Positions 54,682 to 64,000 of a DNA stretch of 64,000 nucleotides are shown in pieces; position 1 is the stretch's first letter, and each line of letters opens with the position of its first letter. The stretch spans positions 248,001-312,000 of the forward strand of contig OY744468.1 in assembly GCA_963556145.1 (NCBI GenBank), given 5' to 3'. Source of the stretch: Hygrocybe punicea. Its lineage: Eukaryota > Basidiomycota > Agaricomycetes > Agaricales > Hygrophoraceae. The translations under genes were made by a program, and so were the position numbers. The notes under the pieces are model-generated. The model was not told where the DNA came from. It searched no databases and was given only the letters and a program-made list of their open reading frames with translations.

Positions 54682-57135
54682 TTGTCTCCAATTTATAACT
54701 GCACGGTATCCGAGAACGATCTCCAAGTTAACATGCCTGATTCCAATCTGCCCAACCCGCCACAATCCACTGCGTGGGGTCTCCAGCTCTTGAAAAGGGT
54801 GGGTCTCGCTGGACCTTCGAGACCAGCACAGGCAAATTGGCAGAACCCATCGCTCACGCTATCTGGTTATCATCGACACTTGTATAAAGGCTACGAGTAT
54901 CGTGAACTCCTGGACCATCCTCGTACTGTTAAGGAGGGAGATCCTGACAAAGTATGGGAAGCTGTGCCCCCTGTAATCCGACCGACTACCCCCTGCCGTT
55001 CTCCCTCGGTCAGTAGGCTACCTCAACCCCGGATAGCTTGCTCAAACTAGTAATCTGTAGGTTCCATCGGCTCCGCAGCGCACTTCAGAAATTATGCCCA
55101 TAGCTTCTGAAGGATCTTTGGAGGTTATTGCTTGTGAACTGACGTCTGCACCCACTGACCCACTTTTGGCAACAACTTGTGCATCCTCAGCGCTATCCGT
55201 CCATCCGCCCATCACTCTCAATGCGCCGATGCAAAACTCTACCCAGCAGATTCCTCCTGCAACGGCTTTTCCAGCCCCTTCAAACGACTCACAGGCGGCA
55301 CCGCTATACTTACCTGCACCATCTACCAATCCGCTTATGATCACTCCACCAACGCCTAATGCGTCCACATCCATTGCCCCGATGCAAAATTCTGCGCAGA
55401 GCATTTCTCCCGCAACGGCCCTCCCAATCCATGTATTGGCCAGACCTGTGCCAGACAACTACTCTCGTCACATTCACCGTGACTTGGCATCAAACATCGA
55501 TGTGAATATGTCCGAAGAGCACACCCCACCTGATATGGTCCCCACGGCACTAGCTGCACCGAGACCATCCACACAACATGTCAACGTCATGGATAAGGAC
55601 ACGGAAATGACCATAGACAGTTCCCAACCCAAAGGACCGGCCCAAAACGTTCAGCATGCACCGTCCAATACCCGTTTCCCATCACAACCCGCCACAACGT
55701 CTGGAAAACCCTCAAATGCCATGTCCACCGCGACACAAACCACTCCGGTTCATTATCCCTCTTCTTCAAACGAGAATTCTTCTAATGTCGTGCCCGTTGC
55801 GGCACAAACCGTGCCGGCTCATCAAAACCCTAGTGTTCCAAATTTCGCTGGCTTGCAAGACGTCGCATGATTTCTAGAAGACACCATGCAGCATGCTCTT
55901 CATTCCAATATAGATGAAGCACTTGAATCTTCCGCAGATCGAGCACTCCACAAGTTTGTCGAGACATTCCCTTTGAAGTGCGCTTGTAAAGGCAAAGGCA
56001 AGGGCAAGGGCAAGGGCAAGGGCAAGGCGCAAGACAACGCGGAGTCCGACTCCGACTCCGACGAAGAAGAGAATTATGTCTATAAATCCAAGCCGAAGAG
56101 GAAGAGGGGTCCGAGGGGAGCTGTCAATTTTCTTCATGTACGCCAATTTCTTATCAAATCTAGTGTTCCTGTTTTGACGCCAGGTACGTAGAGTGCTTTG
56201 TGAGATTTTCTCTGACAGAAAGCTCTGCTCCCCTCTTGGGCAGATCCAATGCCCGAACAAGTCCCTCAAGCAGTCATCGAAGCCTTTGAGCGTGAGGGCC
56301 ATCCTGTTCTGGACCGCAACAACATCAAGTTGGACTGGAATGCTTCCCTTTATAATTCTCGGTGGAACAAGATGGCGATTGGTTTCATCGCTGAAACCTT
56401 CCTTAAAAACATCCAATGGGGTGATTATCCTGCGGTGAAATATGATCAGAAGACGATCACGATATCTTTGATCATCCAATTTTTTCAGATAAAGCTCGCT
56501 CCGGTTTCCACCAGAGCGTATCGAGAACATGTAGCGTCAGAAACAATTGACGAAGCATTGCTTGCTCATATCCAACAGATGCCAATACGAGACTTGACGC
56601 GCAAGCGAAGATATGGTCGGAGGAAAGGAGTCTGTCTTATTTTTACTATACGATTTCCGCAACGCTAATGTCGTCTACAGACGTATGAGCGACGCTCACA
56701 GATCATCAAACTCAACCAGGACAGAGATCCAGAAACCTGGTCCCACATCGGCAACATTCTCCGTCGCCTCGATATTGCAGGGATGAGCTCCTATGAGAGT
56801 GAACCGGAGATGCCAAGGCCAAGGAGACGGAATGATTGGGATTGCAAGAAGGTCCGACGTGTTTCAATCGAGTGGATGAACCCAATGATCTCGACACTCT
56901 GGACTGTGGTCGAGACATATGAAAATGTCCCTTCAATGCCATCCTTCAACGTCGTGGTAATGCTGCACTCAGTCGTGAACATGTTGCAGCAAGGATAGAC
57001 AAAAGCAGAGCGCCAGTATTTGGCCTACCGCGCAATTGGTACAACGAAGATTGGTATTGCAATCTTGAAAGTTATGAACAGAAACAACTTGCCGCGAAAC
57101 CCGACGAACCTATTCCGAAGCTGGTATATCATCGA
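54682..57135 (+). pseudogene. Repeat-family gene with Pro/Ser/Thr-rich front and conserved C-terminal half
   Basis: The frame from 54682 has an intron (donor 55009, acceptor about 55060) that joins in phase into a Pro/Ser/Thr-rich stretch ending GLQDVA at 55867. An in-frame TGA (55868-55870) interrupts it; five codons later the same frame continues MQHALHSNIDEALESSADRA, a Lys-Gly run (55988-56025, six-base repeat AAGGGC) and an acidic-basic linker. After further introns come VPQAVIEAFEREGHPVLDRN, SLYNSRWNKMAIGFIAETFL, ILRRLDIAGMSSYESEPEMP, RVSIEWMNP and LPRNWYNEDWYCNL, in the order of an Agaricomycete family often found beside transposons. Function unknown. Confidence 0.6.
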
Positions 57136-57700
57136 TTGCTGGTGTGTTCGCCTGCTTACATTTTGAAATGCAGGCTGCAGCGGTTTGTCGTGGATAGCTG
57201 ACACAAAAGTTTGTATGGTACCCAATAGTAAACAACGCTGTAGTTTTTTTATTGTATGTGTGAGCACCACGAGAAAAGCAGCAGCAGTGGCAATGGCAAC
57301 AGATAAAGCTGGCTACAGGTGCGGTAAGGCTATCTTTGATCGTCTACTAGTCTTCGAGCCTTACCAAGTTTACACAGAACCAGCGGCCAGTGGACCAGAT
57401 TCGGTAGAATAGTTACACACTCCTGGCAATATACACTCCTTCCCTCCTTCACAGAATGCCGCATTCAATGTTTTTTGCTCTTGCCAATTCAACCATTTTG
57501 CACATCTGTTCTTGTCATCGACGCTCCCATCTTACATCACATCTCTTACATCGTGTTTCTACCACGTTCAGGTAAGCAACTTCGTACAGACGGTTCATTG
57601 ATGCTCTTACCGGCTTCTAAGATCTCGAAACAAAATGAGTGTTCCATTCACTGTCATTTGGGGGGATTTTTGAGCTCTTTACCCTTTACCACTGATTCCC
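57136..57700. other. No gene supported
   Basis: Short frames only (57185-57412, 57475-57924) without domains. Confidence 0.35.
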
Positions 57701-57704
57701 AGTG

Positions 57705-57900
57705 GGACAATGTGGATTCCGGGTGGATTCCACATGAATTCCACCCCAGCCAAATGGACATTTTACCACTCAAAATTTCACTCCCACTCCAGGTAAATTC
57801 CATGTGGATTCCACGTGGACATGTGGAATCCATGTGGAATCCATGTGGAATCCACATGAACTATGACCCATTTTTGTCCACCTGGAGTCCATGTGGAATC
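57705..57900. repeat. Short repeats of TGGATTCCA type
   Basis: The motif GTGGATTCCACATG and its complement recur about ten times in both orientations over 200 bp. This looks like the subterminal motif clusters of the hAT-like elements, but no ends or duplication were found. Confidence 0.7.
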
Positions 57901-58059
57901 TACACAAAAATCATTATTAAATAATAACTATGAACTCATGATTTTTATAACCTATGTATCTTATTGTTAAGTACTAAAGGGGGAATGCCCCGAAGTAAAT
58001 ATGTGAGGTTCCGGCACCTTATATACGGTTGTTTGGTGCACGGACCAATTTGGCAACGC

Positions 58060-58260
58060 GTGAACGTCACATGCCAATCAACAAGGCGCATCAACCAAAG
58101 CAATGCCGAACGGTCAACGCCAAACGCCCATTGTCCAACGCCCCGGATCGACGCCGGACGAGTCTAGCAACGACGAGAGCAGCGGGGGCTAGTACGCTCC
58201 CCGCTGCATTATGTTTTTTTTATCTTCTTTTTTTGTGCTGTCACTGACTACCCTACCCTG
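58060..58260 (+). repeat. Hairpin-bearing direct repeat, left copy
   Basis: It contains AACGTCAC, then a GCAGCGGGG ... CCCCGCTGC hairpin (58179-58207) followed by a run of eight T (58214-58221), then ACTGACTA. The same order occurs at 62388-62560 in the same orientation. The two copies bracket the TA-flanked transposon. Confidence 0.6.
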
Positions 58261-58263
58261 ATA

Positions 58264-61200
58264 CTGTACTGTTTCAATCGGAGCTTCATCACGCAGTCAC
58301 GCCCCCCTCTGCAGGGAACCTATTTTGAGTGACCGCCACGCTGACTTGTGTGCTCTGAAGCTAAATCGTGACATGTTGGAAAAATACATTTATAGCTGCT
58401 ATATAATCCTACTTCGAAACAGCATACTAGTGATGCCAGAAATCTCCATATTGGGCATTTGCAATGGCCCTTCTCTTACCCCGGCCATACTCAATCTCCT
58501 CAGGCTGCTCCGAAATGTCCTCCGGCTGCTCCGAAATGTCCTCAGGTTCCTGCTCATATTCCTCTGAATCATTTTTTACTCACAAAGCACCATCTGTTCC
58601 CACAGCAAACCCTTCTGGCACAATAGTGCCACCCGAGCACATATATTCCATTACCACATCAACCGGAACTTCAATTTCGTCCTCGATCTCGTCTTCACCA
58701 GAAATATAATCAGGTAGTTCCTCAATGTCGTCGGTAGCATCGGCAGCAGCATATTGTGGAGAGGTAATTGTGCTCCAGAGCTCAGGATTATTTTTCTGAA
58801 TGTCGCGGAGAAGGAGTAGCGTTTGGCGGCTTGTGATGCTCTCGAATGAAAGATTAAATCCCTCGCCAGCTTTACACATCTCGAATGCCTGGAATAGAAT
58901 ACTTAATTAGATCCAGAGCCACAAACCCATGACACGAACCTTTCTGACCAGCTCTGGCTTATTGATTGCATGATATGCTCGCACCATCCAACCCACCGTG
59001 TGATTTCGCAATGTGCTGATTCGAGTGTCAATCCGCAGCTCTGCTGGATCAGTACCATTCTTGAGGTATCTGAGTGTCTCGTCAACTACATCTGCATGCT
59101 GTGACCGTTTGATTGAAAGCTTCAAGGAGCGCTGGATCCCAACATTGCAAGGCTGGGTGATGCCGGTGCAACCACCAGGGACGAAAAGATAAACAATCCA
59201 TGGATAATTTTGTTCAAGCCATGTCCGGAATGCAACAGATCGGTGAACAACCCATACATCAAGTTGGAGGATGCACTCTTGATCATCATTAGTTGCGGCC
59301 CTTTTTTTCTGCTCTGTGAAATAAGGCACCAGAATCTTGCAGACATACTTGCACATGAGGTCGAAGGTCCACCAATAGGTGTCCGTGTTCGAGCATTCGA
59401 ATTTGAAACCAAGGTTCATTGCCTCTTCATAGAAGGCAGATTCGCGAGATGGGCAGGAACGTTGTGTTGCACCTTGAAATACAGCTTGGAATGGGAGCAC
59501 ATCACCTGAGTCGGATATGCCAACAACAAGGGTGAATGCACGCTTCTCGTCCTTGCCAATCACCGCAACCTGGCTGCTGCCGATATCATCGTATGTGCAG
59601 CTCGTGGAAGATTGGAACACAATGTTTGTCTGGTCAATGTTGACATGAAAACCAGGAGACCGAATTGCCGCATCGCGAGTTGTGATGGCTTGGTGAAGAA
59701 ACTGATGGTGACAGAGTTCATCTGCATTGGCAGGAATCTTTTGCGAGGCTCGGGTTGAATGGCGAAATGACCACTTCAGGTTCTGGTAAATGAAATGCTT
59801 CACCCACGATTCCAAACATCGGAAAACTGATCCATCCTTTGCAATAACCTGGAACACTTCCGGAACGGCATGGTGAAGATGCGCAACCATGATACCACGA
59901 CACTGAAAGACTTCGAGGGGGACGCCAATCTGGCGAAGTGTCCTGAGCTGGTCCACAATCCCACTAACGATGTGTGGGTATGGGGCAAGGATGTTGGTAC
60001 GATTCACATGTCCAGGTGGTTGATTTCCATTCTGTGCTCTTCGTATAACCTCTGGCTTCCAGATAGGATGTGTACCGCTGCGATCAATCCAGGAACCAAT
60101 GACCTGAGGGGTAATCTTCACAAATTGATCCGGATTGCGGCGCTTGAGTTCTGCGGCAATTGCAGTCGGGGACATTCCATATCCTACGTATGTTGCAGCT
60201 TGGACGATTTGAGACCAAAGTAAAGGATGTTGCCAATTGATGTGAACAGCATCTGTTGGACTCATGTTCTCTGGTTTGCGTTTCCTCCCACATGAATTTG
60301 GATCATGCAAGCTCTCTCGGAATGCACAATGGGGGCGTGATGCCTCTGCCAGGCTGTGGGGAAAGGTAATCGTGGACGACATTGCTGCTTTGTCACGAAG
60401 AACATTGTTGACAGTTGTTTCCGGCTTATTGGATGTCTGGTGAAATACAACAGTGAGACGAGTAACAGAAGAGTGTCGGATGCACTCACTTGAGCTTTTA
60501 AGCAGGCATGATGAGCACGCTTGCGATTCCAGGCTAACATCCTCTTCCTCGCTTTCTTCTCGATCGATTTAAGTGCATTGTTCTCGGCGTGCCACCGTAT
60601 TTCGTCCTCACGTTCATCCTTCATTGCTGCATCCTGCTGGCATATTGCTATGATATGTTGATCATGAGAGACAGGCTGAAAGAATTTAAATAAGCCAACA
60701 CCAGATTCTGAAGTGGTTGCACGAAGATTGATAAAAAGCTGAGGGGCTCGTGGGACAGCAGAGCCAGGTAGTGAAGCCATGGAAAGATCAGTCACGATCT
60801 CCATGTCACTGTTGGTGTTGGTGTCGCATTGGGAATCACCATCAGAAAGGTCCTCGGCGTCGTTGGGTTGGAAGTCGCCATCAGCAGGTCCTGTTGATGA
60901 TGGAATGAGATTGTTGCGCTGGTGCAAGAATGACATATCAGGTCAATTTTAGATCAATGAAATAAATAGCACACCTGCACAATCCTTAAGTACTCTTGGA
61001 TATGGAGGAAATGCTTGTTCTCATTGGTAAAGAGAGGATCGCCAAATAGGTTGTGTTGAATGATGTTGATCATCCCTATGGCACATGAATATGAATCCGA
61101 CTGTAGCCCATGCGGCACGCTTCCAGATTCTTGGAACATCAGGAATCCATGTAGGTTGAGCCATTGCTGGATGCGCTTGACATCTTGAACCGGCCATGCC

Positions 61201-62384
61201 CATTCAAGAGTGTCGCCGTGTTTGATCCATTTGTCAGGAGCATTGACAAACAAGACGGCCCAGTGGATCTTTTCTTTGTTGAAAGGTATGATGACGATCT
61301 CGAGAGACCCTTCATGAAGGCGGTTTCCAAGATTGCATGCACGGGTGAAGCACCGGTGGTGCTCATACTGTTTCCAGCAGTCATCGTTGAGCCGGACAAC
61401 ATCGGAGAAGGTAAGATCTTCAACTGAGACACGTTCATGAAGACTGGGATTGAGATGAATACGCTGGACAATGGACTCAATCATGGCATCGACGACACAA
61501 CCGCGGATCATCTGTGTTGACAAAAGCTCCACAATGTCGAGGGATCGCAGATCGGACAGCGGAATGTCCCAGCCAAGGGTTTTAAATGAGTTGATGGCAT
61601 CTTGGACAACACCAGCCATCGGATGGATGGAATCTTGATGGGTGAGCAACCACTTTTGCACCTCTTCCCATTGACTTTTTGCAGTGACTGTGTGGCCCAT
61701 TCGGAGCCAGTACTGCAGGATCCAGAACGGTAAATGAAGCTCGTGGTTGGTAGGATCGACAACCGAGCGTTTGCCATCAAACCAGGCTTGGCCAAAGGAC
61801 GCAAGCATGCTTTGCGTGTGAGCGAGCGGGGGCAAGTGAAGTGTGGAAAGATTGTTGATAAAAAGGATGGGAAGGTCAAAGGAGAATTCAGGTGTCATAA
61901 CAGAGAGAGGTGGAAGTGTCATAGACGAGATAAGATGGGCAATTGGCATCGAAGGCTGTGGAATGGTGGTGGCATGTTCAGCAGGAATCTTCATCAGAAT
62001 CCGTCGCTCGAGAAAGATTTGGGCGGGAGTGTTGGAACTGGGATAAATTTTGCTGTGCAAACAGGTCCATTCTTCGAGGTCAAAATGTCGAGCCATGAGT
62101 TCAAAAGTGGATTGAAATTTTTTTACACACCTTTAAAGAGGTGGAACGTGCTGAAACTGGGCGGGATGATTAACCAGTACAAGACCAACACCGAAGCCGG
62201 CCTCAAAAGTGACAGGGGAGGAGGAGAAATCAAAGCCAAGAAGGAGGTAAATTCGAAGCTGCGCCGCCATGTCATGAAGCAAACGTAGGTCAGGTCACGT
62301 GTCACGCTCACCTCTGAAGCTCTGAAGCTAGGGTGACTTGTGGTCATGCTGGGATCTCGTGAAGCTCCGATCGAAACAGTACAG
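58264..62384 (-). mobile_element. TA-flanked transposon (Tc1/mariner-pogo type) with a Ulp1-DDE gene, 4.1 kb
   Basis: The ends are inverted repeats of about 25 bp, starting CTGTACTGTTTC and ending GGAGCTTCA, with one mismatch (CA against CG). Each end is flanked by TA (58262-58263 and 62385-62386), the target of the Tc1/mariner and pogo group. The inside is almost filled by one minus-strand gene encoding a Ulp1-like protease and a pogo-like DDE transposase. The size, TA target and enzyme type agree with one another. The ends were placed by eye, so their exact limits may shift by a few bases. Confidence 0.7.
58580..62270 (-). pseudogene. Ulp1 (C48) protease-DDE transposase fusion gene, inactivated
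   Basis: Four exons (62270-60975, 60918-60490, 60436-58940, 58888-58580) sum to 1177 codons with all introns phase 0. The front MAAQLRIYLLLGFDFS is followed by TAA at 62135-62133; a later Met lies at 62096. EEWTCLHSKIYPSSNTP leads to a Ulp1 domain with its full catalytic set at about H336 (KIHWAVLFVN), D353 (KHGDTLEW), Q390 and C396 (GLQSDSYSCAIG). A coiled, basic linker follows (ARKRMLAWNRKRAHHACLKA). The DDE part has an HTH (MSPTAIAAELKRRN), NIDQTNIVFQ, LQLDVWVVHRS and TGITQPCNVG, where the last acid expected in QPxD is Asn (59146-59144). A TGA at 58582-58580 is followed in frame by an acidic repeat (EEYEQEPEDISEQPEDISEQ), so the C-terminus is also cut. Confidence 0.72.
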
Positions 62385-62387
62385 TAC

Positions 62388-62560
62388 AGGAACGTCACCA
62401 CGCCCACAACGAACAAGGGCCACAGCCGCTACGGTGATGCGGGATGCCAACAGCGAAGGAGACAACCAGTCCAGCAACAAAGGAAGCAGCGGGGGTGGGC
62501 CCCGCTGCATGGCCCATTTTTTTTACATTTTTTCACATTTTTTGTTTACTGACTAACTAC
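62388..62560 (+). repeat. Hairpin-bearing direct repeat, right copy
   Basis: It holds AACGTCACCACGCCC, a GCAGCGGGG ... CCCCGCTGC hairpin (62485-62508), a T8 run (62517-62524) and ACTGACTA, matching 58060-58260 in order and orientation. The hairpin is kept while the loop differs (ctagtac against tgg), which suggests selection on the fold or a recent copy. Confidence 0.6.
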
Positions 62561-63340
62561 GGCAGTACCCAGCTCATGCCCATGCCCACGCTCATGCCCA
62601 GATCCACGACTACATCCACACCCACGACCACGCCCACACCCACCCCAATGTCCACAACCGCAATGGCCAAAACGTAAAACATCCACGGCCTCAGACGGTG
62701 GCCGACACAGACGACAGCGATGCGAGGGAAGATGGAGCAGATGGGAGATGCACCGGGAGGCGTGGGTGGACCACCCACGCCCTACAGTAAGTTTTCTTGT
62801 AAATTCATATAATATTATCTATTGACTACTGCTCTGTGCCCGCCCTCTACCAGAATGCAACCACAAGAGGTGGGGACCACGAAGACGATGGGAACGACGA
62901 AGGCGGTGGACGTGATGGGACAGGAATGGCGCGAGACGATGGCAGCGAGGATGACATGGACGGAGACGACGGCGATCGAGGAGACAAAAATGACGCCCCC
63001 ACAGGAGGCGCACCGGGCGTGGTAAGTTTTATTGTTGATTATTGTATACTGACTACCAGCACACACCCCAATGCCGTTGCCCCCACCCCAACACAGGCGA
63101 GCGCCGAGGAGAGAGATGACAGAATGGCAATGACCACAACGGGAATGGGTCTGAGGGTGACAACGAGGACGGAGACGACAACAACGGGACAACAATGACG
63201 GCTGCAGCACGGCAGCCGCCCTCCAATCCAGGGCCAATGCCTCTCCTCCCCTGTTCCCCCCTCATCCCATATTGTCTCTCCCTCTCTCCTCCTCCTTCTC
63301 CCTTCTCCCTTCTTCCTTCTCCCTCCCTCTGTCTGTAGTC
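62561..63340 (+). other. Low-complexity spliced coding-like region
   Basis: The sequence alternates simple coding (HAHAHAQIHDYIHTHDHAHT, then GRDGTGMARDDGSEDDMDGD) with two similar short intron-like stretches that begin GTAAGTTTT and contain TGACTAC (62788-62860 and 63022-63098). A pyrimidine tract closes it (63240-63330). It may be a repeat-derived gene of low complexity; no domain is seen. Confidence 0.3.
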
Positions 63341-63429
63341 ATTAATGGGTTAATATTGTGGATTAATATTATAATGTACATTTTATTGTGATTTTCATGA
63401 ATGTCATAAAAATAAATATTTTAAAGTCA

Positions 63430-63710
63430 AAGGACACAGGTAAAAATAATAACTGGTGAAATACTGCACCAATTCCTGCACCAATTCACATAGTTTCAGA
63501 GGCAAAGTTTGTCTACCTTCAGAGGGCTATCTTTCTCTGTATTTACATTTTCAAAGTATTTTGTCTAGAGTTATAGGTGAATTGTTCATTTCAGTCACTC
63601 CAACTTGTACAATGAATATCTCCACAACCAATGCTTGGATTTACATGATTGTAGAGAGAAACTTGTTCTATTTTTCAAGCCAGAACAGGGACAAGCTCCA
63701 ATATATGGCC
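63430..63710. repeat. Dispersed copy of one arm of the 51-kb fold-back element
   Basis: AACTTGTACAATGAATATCT and neighbouring blocks match 51170-51350 with about 15 percent difference by eye. Only one arm is present before the window ends. Confidence 0.8.
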
Positions 63711-64000
63711 ATTCACGTGCTCTTAAGCAGAGTTGAATTAGTCAAGAGTTCTATTTGGCAGAGCTGACTACAAAGGGTTTGGGGCACTATTCTAAATATT
63801 TTGAAGAAGGCTTACAAATACTTTGAAGCATCACAATAATTATTTTGAAGCTCTACTATCCTAGTTGTTTTGTTGTTGTTGCTGTTGGGTATTAATGGGA
63901 GGAATGTGTTGAAAATTGTTGATGAATGAATATATCAGTGAATGTACTCAGACTCACTCCTGTTCCAGTGCCAAACTCAGTCCATATGTCCATTGGTAAC
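63711..64000. other. No gene seen
   Basis: AT-rich repeat-like sequence to the end of the window. Confidence 0.5.

Overview
The window looks like nuclear DNA of a mushroom-forming basidiomycete (Agaricomycetes). The reasons are its dense 50-60 nt introns (mostly GT-AG, two probable GC-AG), several protein families typical of that group (a KDZ transposase with a CxC2 cysteine cluster, Crinkler-type pieces, repeat-borne proteins with W-rich motifs), and a sharp split between a compact gene island and transposon-filled flanks. All assignments come from reading the sequence; no searches were run.

Layout. 1-7.1 kb is repeat DNA: several hAT-like non-autonomous transposons, each with a perfect 8-bp target duplication, one of them sitting in a decayed P-loop NTPase gene, and a giant fold-back element. 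7.8-29.2 kb is the gene island. It holds two tandem 7-TM membrane proteins, an NCS-1-like calcium sensor, a ubiquitin-like protein, a frameshifted kinase pseudogene, a BTB/POZ protein, a Crinkler header fragment, mitochondrial ATP synthase subunit g, the ER protein PHO88/SND3, an SLM-type PH-domain protein divergent from it, two tandem small 4-TM proteins separated by a transposon carrying a captured cytochrome b5 exon, and a C2H2 plus Zn2Cys6 transcription factor.

29.8-64 kb is almost wholly mobile DNA. It contains a KDZ transposase with one in-frame stop. A widespread repeat-family gene (36.3-45.0 kb) is split by a 5.8-kb LTR element, which itself holds an inverted 2.2-kb LTR element; the same gene also carries a hAT-like insertion. 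A retroelement Gag-like region follows, then a zone of minisatellites and fold-backs (45-54 kb), another repeat-family gene (54.7-57.2 kb), and a 4.1-kb element with TA target sites and short inverted termini. That element encodes what reads as one spliced protein joining a Ulp1 (C48) protease to a DDE transposase.

The Ulp1-DDE element is the best candidate for an unusual system. Its third catalytic Asp codon reads Asn and it has stop codons near both ends, so this copy is probably dead. Several lesions across the transposons fit C-to-T change at CpG sites, as expected from methylation-linked decay. The conserved genes (ATP20, PHO88, SLM) keep coherent reading frames across every inferred intron.
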